A stretch of DNA of 64,000 nucleotides from VHCN01 sp964589935. Lineage in GTDB: Bacteria; Verrucomicrobiota; Verrucomicrobiia; Limisphaerales; VHCN01. The notes under the pieces are model-generated. The model did not search any database. It worked only from the letters and a program-made list of their open reading frames with translations, and was not told where the DNA came from. This document shows positions 1 to 7,627 of this stretch, piece by piece. The stretch spans positions 124,001 to 188,000 of the forward strand of contig CAZPVD010000001.1 in assembly GCA_964589935.1 (NCBI GenBank), written 5' to 3'. Each line of letters starts with the position of its first letter. Within the stretch, counting starts at the first letter, position 1. The translations under genes were made by a program, and so were the position numbers.

Positions 1-2
1 TT

Positions 3-791
3 GCAGACGCAAAGCAGGAGGCCGCCGGCGGCAACGCGCTCGCCATCGCGCTCGACAAACTCGCCGTCGCCTTCGGCATCGAGATTCTGAAGATCGTCCC
101 GCATCGCGTGAGCACCGAGGTGGACGCCCGCCTCTCCTTCGACACGGCCGCGACCATTGCCAAGGCGCGCTCCCTCATCGCGCGCTACGACAAGGCCAGC
201 ATTTCGCGCGACCGCATCCTCATCAAGATCGCCTCGACCTGGGAAGGCATCCGCGCCGCGGAAGCGCTCAAGGCCGACGGCATTAAATGCAATCTTACGT
301 TGCTGTTCTCCTTCGCGCAGGCCGTCGCGTGCGCCGAGGCGGGCGTGCAACTCATCTCGCCGTTCGTCGGGCGCATCCTCGACTGGCACAAGAAAAATGC
401 CGGCAAGGATTTTGTCGGCGCAGACGATCCCGGCGTGCAGTCCGTCACGAAGATTTACGCGTATTACAAAAAGTTCGGCTACGCGACCGAAGTGATGGGC
501 GCGAGCTTCCGCAACGTCGGCGAAATCCTCGAACTGGCCGGCAGCGATCTGCTCACCATCAGCCCGCAGTTGCTTGAAGAAATGCAGAAAACTCCCGGCA
601 CGGTGACGCGCAAACTCACGCCAGAGCTGGCCGCCGCGAGCACGCTGCAGAAAATCCACCTCGATGAAAAGGCATTCCGCTGGGCGCACAACGAAGATGC
701 GATGGCAACCGAGAAACTCGCCGAAGGCATCCGGGCCTTCGCGGTGGACACGGTGAAGCTGGAGAAGTTCCTCGCGCCGAAGTTGGCTTAA
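3..791 (+). CDS. tal: transaldolase, 5' end outside window
   Basis: Transaldolase moves a dihydroxyacetone unit between sugar phosphates in the non-oxidative pentose phosphate pathway in the cytosol. The open frame runs from the window edge with no start codon, so the N-terminus (including the first catalytic Asp of the family) is missing. What remains matches the TalB-type family closely: VSTEVDARLS with the catalytic Glu, ILIKIASTWEGI with the Schiff-base Lys (codon at 225-227), NLTLLFSFAQA, and ISPFVGRILDW. The C-terminal half is complete to a TAA stop. The next gene is convergent. Identification is firm; only the start is unknown. Confidence 0.95.
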   Translation, partial: ADAKQEAAGGNALAIALDKLAVAFGIEILKIVPHRVSTEVDARLSFDTAATIAKARSLIARYDKASISRDRILIKIASTWEGIRAAEALKADGIKCNLTLLFSFAQAVACAEAGVQLISPFVGRILDWHKKNAGKDFVGADDPGVQSVTKIYAYYKKFGYATEVMGASFRNVGEILELAGSDLLTISPQLLEEMQKTPGTVTRKLTPELAAASTLQKIHLDEKAFRWAHNEDAMATEKLAEGIRAFAVDTVKLEKFLAPKLA

Positions 792-820
792 CGCAGTCCG
801 TTACCGTGCGGAATTGAAGC

Positions 821-1573
821 TCAGTAAGTCGCGCGACCACCGGAGAGGTCGAACACTGATCCGGTGCTGAAGGAGCAGTCATCGCTGCACAGCCACGCGA
901 CGAGCGCGGCGGCCTCCTGCACTTCGCCGAAACGGCCCATCGGGATTTTCGACAGCATATAGTCAATGTGCTGCTGCGTGCATTGCTTGAGGATGTCCGT
1001 TTGGATGACGGCCGGTGTGATGCAGTTGACGAGAATGCCTTCCTTCGCGAGTTCCTTGCCGAGCGATTTGGTGAGGCCGATGACACCAGCCTTGGCGGCG
1101 CTGTAGTGCGCGGCGTTGGGATTGCCTTCCTTGCCGGCGATGCTGGCGATGCTGACGATGCGGCCGTATTTGCGCTCGATCATGTGCGGCACGACGGCGT
1201 TGCACACGTAGAACACGGCGTTGAGGTTCGTCTCGATGACGACGCGCCACTCGTCTGGCGTGAATTCCCACGTCCTCTTGTTCACACCGGCGATTCCCGC
1301 GTTGTTGACGAGAATCTCGATGCAGCCGAAATGCTGGCGCGTTTCGGTGGCGCCGGCCTTGACCTCGTCGGGCTTGGTGAGATCGAGCGTGACGGTGTGG
1401 ACTTCGCCGAGTGCGGAAAGATTTTTTGCAGCGGTCGTGAGCGCGGTGGCATCGCGATCCCACAGACAGACGCGCGCGCCTGATGTGAGGAGGCGCGTCG
1501 CGATGGCAAAGCCGATGCCGCGTGCGCCGCCAGTGACGATTGCGTTTTTATTCCTGAGGTCGAGTTGGTTCAT
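821..1573 (-). CDS. SDR-family NAD(P)-dependent oxidoreductase
   Basis: Short-chain dehydrogenase of 250 residues, full length for the classical family. The Rossmann glycine motif VTGGARGIG lies near residue 9, NNAG near residue 90, and the catalytic Ser then YSAAK lie in the middle. The C-terminus has the PMGRFGEVQEAA and TGSVFDLSGG segments typical of 3-oxoacyl-ACP reductase-like sugar or hydroxy-acid dehydrogenases. The substrate cannot be read from sequence. The frame stays open about 380 bases upstream, but that extension overlaps the next minus-strand gene and has no family similarity, so the ATG at 1573 (MNQLDLRNKNAIVTGG) was chosen. Confidence 0.9.
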   Translation of the reverse strand: MNQLDLRNKNAIVTGGARGIGFAIATRLLTSGARVCLWDRDATALTTAAKNLSALGEVHTVTLDLTKPDEVKAGATETRQHFGCIEILVNNAGIAGVNKRTWEFTPDEWRVVIETNLNAVFYVCNAVVPHMIERKYGRIVSIASIAGKEGNPNAAHYSAAKAGVIGLTKSLGKELAKEGILVNCITPAVIQTDILKQCTQQHIDYMLSKIPMGRFGEVQEAAALVAWLCSDDCSFSTGSVFDLSGGRATY

Positions 1574-1632
1574 AAAAGTTTCGTAAAAATGCGCGCGCAG
1601 GCTAGGGGAGGCCGCATGGGCTGTCGAGCACT

Positions 1633-1992
1633 TCAACCCGGCTCGGAAGGGGCGGCTGCGGGCGGAGGTTCTGGCGCGAATATTTTCCAGATTCTCCACG
1701 CAAAATAGCCACAGCAAAAAACGGCCAGCGCGGGATAGAATGCGAAGCCGTTCAGGGCGAGGTTCCAGATAAACCAGATGGAATAAGTCGCAAAGACTGC
1801 CGCGCCGAGCCAGCGCGCCCATTGGTGACGGAGCCACAGCCCCGAGGCGAGCACGAGGACGCCGGCGCTGACGGGCAGCAAAGGAACGATGCTCTGCACG
1901 ATTCCGACGCCGAGCAGAGACGCTCCGCCAAGCAGGACGAGCAAGGCGATCCACGCGCGCTCGCCGCCGGGGGAATGAAGCTTCAAATTCAC
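1633..1992 (-). CDS. small multi-pass membrane protein, unknown function
   Basis: A 119-residue protein, about half of it hydrophobic, with three to four predicted membrane segments (roughly residues 14-34, 37-54, 61-80 and 84-101) and a Pro/Ala-rich C-terminal tail. I do not recognise a family. The only plausible start is a GTG at 1992; there is no clear Shine-Dalgarno. It lies 59 bases upstream of the SDR gene on the same strand, so the two may be cotranscribed. Considered real because the hydrophobic pattern is regular and the frame is otherwise unexplained. Confidence 0.6.
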   Translation of the reverse strand: MNLKLHSPGGERAWIALLVLLGGASLLGVGIVQSIVPLLPVSAGVLVLASGLWLRHQWARWLGAAVFATYSIWFIWNLALNGFAFYPALAVFCCGYFAWRIWKIFAPEPPPAAAPSEPG

Positions 1993-2113
1993 GCAGTCAG
2001 GATGGGCAAGCGCGTCGCGGGTTGAAAGATGAAATTCGGCAGCCGTGCATCATTGCAAGCGGATTCGTGCCAAAGCGGCATTTCAAAAAATTAGTTTTAC
2101 CTGCAAAACCCCG

Positions 2114-2141
2114 TTGACTTGAAACTGCCGTTGCGGATAAT
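2114..2141 (+). promoter_or_regulatory. sigma70-type promoter for the FHA gene
   Basis: TTGACT at 2114-2119, a 16-base spacer, then GATAAT at 2136-2141. The start codon at 2160 lies 18 bases beyond the -10. Both hexamers are close to consensus. Confidence 0.6.
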
Positions 2142-2159
2142 TCCGCCAGCCAATCAACT

Positions 2160-2663
2160 ATGCCGCGACTTGTCCTACTCAGCGAAGGCTTCACCGGTCG
2201 GGCTTTTGAGTTGAAGGCGGAGCGCACGACCATTGGGCGACACGAGGATAACAGCTTCCAAATTCCGGCCTCGTCGGTTTCCGGTCATCACGCGGAAATC
2301 CTCCTCCAAGGCAACGATATTCTCATCAAGGACCTCGGCTCGACCAACGGCACCTACCTCAACGGCACGCAGATCACCGAATCCGTCGTGCAGCCGGGGC
2401 AGACCGTGCGTTTCGGCACCATCGAGGCGCGGGTGGAGCTTTCTCCAACGCCCGGCCCGCCCGCCAAGAAGGTGCAGGACAAGACCACCGTCGTGCCGCA
2501 GGGCGTGAAGCTGGGCGAACTGGAGCAGGGGACGCAAAAAGTCGTCTTTGACAAGAAATCGCCGTTTCAGAAGAAGAAAAACACGGCGCGCAATGTCATC
2601 ATCGCGATCTGCGTCGTCCTCGGCATCGCCATCATCGTCGTGTTCTTGATGCTGTTCAAATAA
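2160..2663 (+). CDS. FHA-domain protein with C-terminal membrane anchor
   Basis: 167 residues. An FHA domain fills about residues 5-95, with the phosphothreonine-binding motifs GRHEDN, SVSGHHAEI and DLGSTNGTYLNG all present. A charged linker follows, then a single hydrophobic helix at about 143-165 near the C-terminus, so the FHA domain is probably cytosolic and tail-anchored. FHA domains bind phosphothreonine peptides, usually products of Ser/Thr kinases; no such kinase is in this window. It has its own promoter and is convergent with hemB, with only 7 bases between the stops. The partner protein is unknown. Confidence 0.85.
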   Translation: MPRLVLLSEGFTGRAFELKAERTTIGRHEDNSFQIPASSVSGHHAEILLQGNDILIKDLGSTNGTYLNGTQITESVVQPGQTVRFGTIEARVELSPTPGPPAKKVQDKTTVVPQGVKLGELEQGTQKVVFDKKSPFQKKKNTARNVIIAICVVLGIAIIVVFLMLFK

Positions 2664-2670
2664 CGGCGCG

Positions 2671-3678
2671 TCAGCCCCTCAGCCATTTCGCCACATCGCA
2701 GGCGGAGTAAGTGATGAGGATGTCCGCCCCCGCGCGCCGCATCGCCAGCAAGCTCTCCAGTGTCACAGCGCGCTCGTCAATCCACCCTTTTTCAGCAGCC
2801 GCCTTGATCATTGAGAACTCACCGCTCACCGCATACGCGGCGGTGGGGTAACCGAACTCCTCCTTCACGCGCCGCACGATGTCGAGATACGCGAGCGCGG
2901 GCTTCACCATCACCATGTCCGCGCCCTCGGCGATGTCGAGCGCGACTTCGCGCAGGGCTTCGTTCGCGTTCGCGGCGTCCATCTGATACGTGCGCCGGTC
3001 GCCGAATCGCGGCGCCGATTCGGCGGCGTCACGGAACGGCCCGTAAAACGCGGACGCAAACTTCGCCGCGTAGGAAAGAATCGGCGTCTCGGTGAAGCCC
3101 GCCTTGTCGAGCCGCTCGCGAATCGCGCGCACGCGGCCGTCCATCATGTCGCTCGGCGCGACGATGTCCGCACCCGCCTCGGCGTGACTGAGCGCGGTCT
3201 GCGCGAGAATCTTCAGGGACGGATCGTTCGCCACTTCCCAATGCATGCCATGCCCCTTGTGCACAACGCCGCAGTGCCCGTGGCCCATGTATTCACACAG
3301 GCACACGTCCGTGATGACGAGCAGGTCGGGCAGCTCCTTCTTCAGCGCGCGCACGGCCTGCTGCACGATGCCGTTCTTCGCCCACGCGCTGCTCGCGCGG
3401 TCGTCCTTCACGTCGGGAATGCCAAACAGCAGCACGGCGGGCACGCCTGCTTTCGCCGCAGCCGTGGCCTCCTTCAACAACTCATCCACTGAAAGTTGAA
3501 ATACGCCGGGCATCGAGCGCACGGGGCGACGTTGCTTGCGGCCCGTGCGGACGAACAGCGGCAGCACCAACTGGTCAGCACACAATCGCGTTTCGGCCAC
3601 CATGCGCCGCAGCACCGCCGACTGGCGCAGCCGGCGCGGGCGATACGCGGGGAATTGCCCGCTCGTTTGAGAACTCAT
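2671..3678 (-). CDS. hemB: delta-aminolevulinic acid dehydratase (porphobilinogen synthase)
   Basis: Condenses two 5-aminolevulinate molecules to porphobilinogen in tetrapyrrole synthesis (cytosolic, octameric family). 335 residues, normal length. The cysteine-rich metal site DVCLCEYMGHGHCG carries Cys126, Cys128 and Cys136, which indicates the zinc-type enzyme. The two active-site lysines are Lys206 in SYAAKFASAFYGPF and Lys259 in MVMVKPALAYLD. The N-terminal arm RPRRLRQSAVLRRMV is also typical. ATG at 3678 is preceded, on the minus strand, by TAGACT exactly six bases upstream, suggesting a leaderless transcript. Confidence 0.97.
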   Translation of the reverse strand: MSSQTSGQFPAYRPRRLRQSAVLRRMVAETRLCADQLVLPLFVRTGRKQRRPVRSMPGVFQLSVDELLKEATAAAKAGVPAVLLFGIPDVKDDRASSAWAKNGIVQQAVRALKKELPDLLVITDVCLCEYMGHGHCGVVHKGHGMHWEVANDPSLKILAQTALSHAEAGADIVAPSDMMDGRVRAIRERLDKAGFTETPILSYAAKFASAFYGPFRDAAESAPRFGDRRTYQMDAANANEALREVALDIAEGADMVMVKPALAYLDIVRRVKEEFGYPTAAYAVSGEFSMIKAAAEKGWIDERAVTLESLLAMRRAGADILITYSACDVAKWLRG

Positions 3679-3772
3679 GCCGCCAGTCTAATTTTCGCGG
3701 GCGCAGTTCAAAGCGCAAAGTTCGGCGCTCCTTCGCGCTTTGCTTCGGGCGTGGTTGCGCTACGCTGCTGTC

Positions 3773-4399
3773 ATGTCAAAAACGCGGCTGGCCATTGCGC
3801 TGTTGCTCGCGGCGATTCTCGCGGGACTTGCCGTGGTCTGCGCGGTGTTGCTGCCGATGCTGCTGCGCGCGCCAAACGGGCCGCGCCTTTGGAACACCAC
3901 CGCGGTCATTCAACAAGTGCAGTCGCTTTCGCAGCTCGTCACCGTGCGCATGGTCATCGAGAAGGTCGTCGTGTTCGAGGACGCCAAGTGGTATGGCGAG
4001 AGCCGCGTGCTGCTCGTCGCGCACGGCATCGTGAAGTCCGGCGTGGACCTCTCGCGGCTCGGCCCCGGAGACATCCGCATCGCTGGCGACACCGCGCGCG
4101 TCACGCTCCCGCCCGCGACGATCACGGATGCCTATCTCGATGACAAAAACACGCAAATCGTCGAGCGCACAACCGGTGTTCTTCGGAAATTCGACAAGAA
4201 TCTCGAACAGGAAGCGCGCCGCGTGGCCGTGGATGACATCAAGCGTGCTGCTCGTGTGGCGGGCATTCAACAGGAGGCGGACGAAAAGGCGCGCGCACAG
4301 GTCGGTGCGCTCTTGATGCAGCTCGGCTTCGCGCGGGTGGAATTCTTCGACAACTCGGGCAAACCCATCCACGACGAGGCGAACATCGTGAAGCCGTAG
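3773..4399 (+). CDS. DUF4230-type membrane-anchored protein
   Basis: 208 residues from the ATG at 3773. One N-terminal membrane helix (about residues 5-28), then a soluble, probably extracytoplasmic domain with a pattern seen in DUF4230 proteins (VTLPPATITDAYLD, then a Lys/Arg-rich helix with LRKFDKNLEQEA and a final VEFFD). The function of this family is not known. An upstream in-frame TTG at 3740 is possible but lacks a ribosome site. TACGCT lies exactly six bases before the chosen ATG. Divergent from hemB and convergent with the next gene, five bases between the stops. Confidence 0.65.
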   Translation: MSKTRLAIALLLAAILAGLAVVCAVLLPMLLRAPNGPRLWNTTAVIQQVQSLSQLVTVRMVIEKVVVFEDAKWYGESRVLLVAHGIVKSGVDLSRLGPGDIRIAGDTARVTLPPATITDAYLDDKNTQIVERTTGVLRKFDKNLEQEARRVAVDDIKRAARVAGIQQEADEKARAQVGALLMQLGFARVEFFDNSGKPIHDEANIVKP

Positions 4400-4404
4400 C
4401 CTGG

Positions 4405-4788
4405 CTATTCAGTCCAGAAATCCATCACGAACACGTCCGCCAGCACGGGGCCGACGATGCCACCAAACTTCTTGTGCTCGGGGTGGGGCAGATAGCCGTC
4501 GCGGTCCTTCTCGCTCGTGAACGTAAGTATGAACGCGTGCGTGAGACCTTTGTTCTTGCCCTCGGGGCTGTTGTTCACGCCGCACTCGAAGGCAACGATG
4601 CCGGGTATTTTGTCCTTCAACGCGCGGAAGGCCGCCTCAACCTCGGCGATCTTCTCCGGCGATGTGCCGTCCTTATATTTGAAGCAGACGACGTGTTGCA
4701 GTTTGCGAGCCTTGGTTGGTTTGTCAGCGGCGCTCATGTTGAACGAAACGGTGATGGCGATAACGGCGAGGAGAAGAATTGTTTTCAT
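4405..4788 (-). CDS. exported Dabb-family (stress-responsive alpha/beta barrel) protein
   Basis: 127 residues with a typical signal peptide (MKTILLLAVIAITVSFNMSAA) and one Dabb domain: LQHVVCFKYKDGTSPEKIAEVEAAF, then FECGVNNSPEGKNKGLTHAF, then YLPHPEHKKF. Dabb domains are dimeric ferredoxin-like barrels; some are cyclases or dehydratases, many have no known activity. Exported Dabb proteins are common in Verrucomicrobiota and Planctomycetota. Cleavage after the Ala-Ala at about residue 21 is plausible. Confidence 0.85.
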   Translation of the reverse strand: MKTILLLAVIAITVSFNMSAADKPTKARKLQHVVCFKYKDGTSPEKIAEVEAAFRALKDKIPGIVAFECGVNNSPEGKNKGLTHAFILTFTSEKDRDGYLPHPEHKKFGGIVGPVLADVFVMDFWTE

Positions 4789-4827
4789 TTCGGCGAAGGC
4801 TAGCGAACTGCGCCGCCGCCGGCAATC

Positions 4828-5253
4828 TCAGCGCTGCGGAAAAATTTGGTAGAGCAGGAAGTAAATCAGCACGCCGGTCGCGGACACGTAGAGCCACAGT
4901 GGCCACGTCCAGCGGGCGAGTTTTTTGTGGCGCTCGAACTGCCCCTTCGCGGCGCGCGTCACGGTCATCGCGATCATCGGCACGATGGTCACTGCGAGCA
5001 GTGTGTGCGAAATCAGGATCGTGAGATAGATCGGTCGGAACCACGGGGGATTCGTGAATACCGTGCGGCCCGCGTGGAAGTGATAGTAGAGATAGCAGCC
5101 GAGGAAAATCGCCGACGCCACAAGCGCGCCGACCATGCAGTTGCGGTGCGCCTCGCGCTGACCGCGCTTGATGAACCAGAAGCCCAGCATCAGAAGAACG
5201 AAGCTCGTTCCGTTGAGGCTCGCGTTGACCGCTGGCAGATCAGACAATGTCAT
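4828..5253 (-). CDS. DUF420 membrane protein
   Basis: 141 residues from ATG 5253 (an earlier TTG at 5262 would add three codons). Four membrane segments and the DUF420 hallmarks near the N-terminus: LPAVNASLNG, FWFIKRGQREAHRNCM, then CYLYYHFHAG, and a conserved His/Arg in the last loop (FERHKKLARWTWPLWLYVS). DUF420 includes proteins tied to haem-copper oxidase assembly or heme handling in some bacteria, but no oxidase gene is adjacent here. Function is therefore only suggested by family. Confidence 0.8.
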   Translation of the reverse strand: MTLSDLPAVNASLNGTSFVLLMLGFWFIKRGQREAHRNCMVGALVASAIFLGCYLYYHFHAGRTVFTNPPWFRPIYLTILISHTLLAVTIVPMIAMTVTRAAKGQFERHKKLARWTWPLWLYVSATGVLIYFLLYQIFPQR

Positions 5254-5357
5254 GCGGCGCAAAGTCAGCGGCTCTTCACGGACGAAATCAAGCGTTCTTC
5301 ACCGTCGCGCCTTGACCTTCGCTCGCTGCTTCCGCATCGTCTGCGCCCAAGAACATC

Positions 5358-5804
5358 ATGCCTGACGACGCGAAGCCCACGCCTCCCGACCGCGACCTCA
5401 CTCCCGCGGTTGGCGCGGAGACGGATGTGGCTCGCCTTGGCCACTCCAGCCCGCCGCCCGCGCACGAACAGACGGCGGACGAAGATGCGCAGATCGTGGA
5501 CTGGGACCGTGTGGCGAAGTCAGACGAATTCAAGGCGCTTGTGGCGGCGAAGTTGAAGTTCATCGTTCCTGCGACGCTGTTTTTCATCGTCTATTATTTT
5601 GCCCTGCCGGTGCTCGTCGGCTGGTTTCCGGAACTGATGGAAAAGCACATCGGGCCGGTGAACCTCGGCTATGTCTTCGCGCTGTCGCAATTTTTCATGG
5701 CGTGGGCGCTGGCTTACCTTTATCTGCGCAAGGCGGCAAAGTTCGACGAGCAGGCGAATCAAATCATCTCGAAGCTCGACGCGCCGAAGGGAGGCAAATT
5801 GTGA
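5358..5804 (+). CDS. DUF485 small membrane subunit (YjcH-like)
   Basis: 148 residues. A Pro/Ala-rich cytosolic N-terminus (1-50), then a DUF485 domain with two membrane helices: LKFIVPATLFFIVYYFALPVL and GYVFALSQFFMAWALAYLYL, followed by the typical FDEQANQI segment. In many bacteria a DUF485 protein is encoded immediately before the acetate symporter ActP. The same order is found here, with the stop overlapping the GTG start of the symporter by four bases. The N-terminus is longer than the about 100 residues usual for the family. Confidence 0.85.
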   Translation: MPDDAKPTPPDRDLTPAVGAETDVARLGHSSPPPAHEQTADEDAQIVDWDRVAKSDEFKALVAAKLKFIVPATLFFIVYYFALPVLVGWFPELMEKHIGPVNLGYVFALSQFFMAWALAYLYLRKAAKFDEQANQIISKLDAPKGGKL

Positions 5805-7396
5805 CCCCCGCACTTTGGATGTTCCTCTCGTTCGTCGCGGTGACGCTTGTCATCACGTATTGGTCGGCGCGCAAATCCACCGGCGCGAGCAACTATTTCG
5901 CCGCCGGGCGGGGCATCACCGCATGGCAGAACGGCCTCGCCGTCGCGGGTGATTACATGAGCGCGGCAAGCTTCCTCGGCATCGCGGGCATGATCGCGTT
6001 CAAGGGCTACGATGGCTTTATGTATTCCGTAGGCTGGCTCGTCGCGTATCTCACGGTGCTGCTCATCGTCGCCGAGCCGTTGCGCAACGCGGGCAAATAC
6101 ACTATGGCTGACGTGCTTGCATATCGGCTCAGTCCGCGGCCTGTGCGCGCGATGGCCGCCCTCTCCACGATCACCGTCTCGACGTTTTATATGATTGCGC
6201 AGATGGTCGGCGCGGGCGCGCTCGTGAAGCTCCTGCTGCCGGGTGTCAGTTACGAAGCCGCCGTCGCCGGAGTGGGCGTGCTGATGATTGTTTACGTTGT
6301 TTTTGGCGGGATGCTTGCGACGACGTGGGTGCAAATCATCAAGGCCGTGCTGCTCATGAGCGGAACGGTTTTCCTCAGTGTGCTCGTGCTGAAACATTTT
6401 GATTTCAGCTTCGCGAAATTCTTCGACGCCATCGCGCACGTGCCGGTGAAAGGCGCGGACGGCGCGATCGTGACGAAGGATTTCCTCAAGCCCGGACTCG
6501 TCTTCGGCAAAACAGCGGCGAACCCGTGGGGACCGCTCGATCTCATCTCACTCGGCCTCGCACTCATCGGCGGCACCGCGGGATTGCCGCACATCCTTGT
6601 GCGTTTTTACACGGTGCCGGACGCCAAGACCGCGCGAGTGAGCGTCGTGTGGGCAATGGCGATCATCGGTGCGTTCTACATCATGACGACGTTCCTCGGC
6701 TTCGGTGCGGCCACGATTCTCACACCGGGCAACATTTTGGTGGATGGCAAGCCCACGGACAACATGGCCGCGCCGTTGCTTGCTCGCGCGCTCGGCGGCG
6801 AAATCTTCTTCGCCTTCATCAGCGCCGTGGCGTTTGCGACCATCCTCGCCGTCGTCGCCGGGCTGACCATCAGCGCGAGCACGAGTTTTGCGCACGATTT
6901 TTACACGAACGTCATCCATCATGGACGCGAACGCGCGCCCGGTGAGGAAGTCCGCGTCGCGCGCATCGCGGCGTTCGTCGTCGGCGCGGTCGCGATTTTT
7001 CTCGCGATCAAGTTGCAAACGATCAATGTCGCGTTCCTCGTCGGCCTTGCGTTCGCCGTGGCCGCAAGCGCGAACCTGCCGGTGATCGTGCTCTCGATTT
7101 TCTGGAGGCGCTTCAACACCGCGGGTGCGGTCGCGGGCCTCGCCGTCGGTCTGCTCAGCAGTATCGCGCTCATCATTCTGAGCCCGAGCGTCATGGACGC
7201 GAACGGCAAAGCACTCATCGGACACGCGGCGCTTTTTCCGTTGAAAAATCCCGGCATCGTGAGCATTCCGCTGGGATTTCTTGCTGCCGTGCTTGGCACG
7301 CTCGCGACGCGCGAGCCGCACGCGGAGGCGAAGTTCTCAGAACTGACCGTGCGCGCGAACACCGGCCTCGGCGCTGAAAAAGCCACGGCACACTGA
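5801..7396 (+). CDS. actP: sodium:solute symporter, ActP-type (acetate/monocarboxylate)
   Basis: 531-residue multi-pass transporter of the SSS family. The sequence from ASNYFAAGRGITAWQNG through GDYMSAASFLGIAG, NAGKYTMADVLAYR and FYMIAQMVGAG is characteristic of ActP-like acetate/glycolate symporters. About 13 membrane helices are evident. The start is the GTG at 5801, preceded by GGGAGG and overlapping the DUF485 stop (GTGA), which indicates translational coupling. The frame is open further upstream but that part overlaps the DUF485 gene. Substrate is inferred from family only; related carriers take pyruvate or propionate. Confidence 0.88.
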   Translation: MTPALWMFLSFVAVTLVITYWSARKSTGASNYFAAGRGITAWQNGLAVAGDYMSAASFLGIAGMIAFKGYDGFMYSVGWLVAYLTVLLIVAEPLRNAGKYTMADVLAYRLSPRPVRAMAALSTITVSTFYMIAQMVGAGALVKLLLPGVSYEAAVAGVGVLMIVYVVFGGMLATTWVQIIKAVLLMSGTVFLSVLVLKHFDFSFAKFFDAIAHVPVKGADGAIVTKDFLKPGLVFGKTAANPWGPLDLISLGLALIGGTAGLPHILVRFYTVPDAKTARVSVVWAMAIIGAFYIMTTFLGFGAATILTPGNILVDGKPTDNMAAPLLARALGGEIFFAFISAVAFATILAVVAGLTISASTSFAHDFYTNVIHHGRERAPGEEVRVARIAAFVVGAVAIFLAIKLQTINVAFLVGLAFAVAASANLPVIVLSIFWRRFNTAGAVAGLAVGLLSSIALIILSPSVMDANGKALIGHAALFPLKNPGIVSIPLGFLAAVLGTLATREPHAEAKFSELTVRANTGLGAEKATAH

Positions 7397-7627
7397 CGCA
7401 AGCCTTCATTCGTCGAATCCGAGTTGCGTCACGCATTCTACGGTTGGCGCCCGTGGGAAAATTTCTTCTGCTTCAAATTTCCCGTCATTTGCTCTGCGGG
7501 CTGCTCACGCCCGATTGACGCACAGGGGGCAGCGCCCCAAGCACATTGCGGGATTCACCTACCTGTTGGGCTTGAATGGCGGCGCTATTTTGGGTTCAGG
7601 GACGCTCCAGGTGCTGGGGCAACTGAA

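Noticed and set aside
1574..1954. N-terminal extension of the SDR gene
   Set aside because: The extension overlaps another minus-strand gene and shows no SDR residues. The ATG at 1573 gives the family start.
7424..7627. 68-residue N-terminal extension of the Wzz-like gene from a TTG
   Set aside because: No family similarity, cysteine- and tryptophan-rich, and no ribosome site; the ATG at 7628 is in better context.
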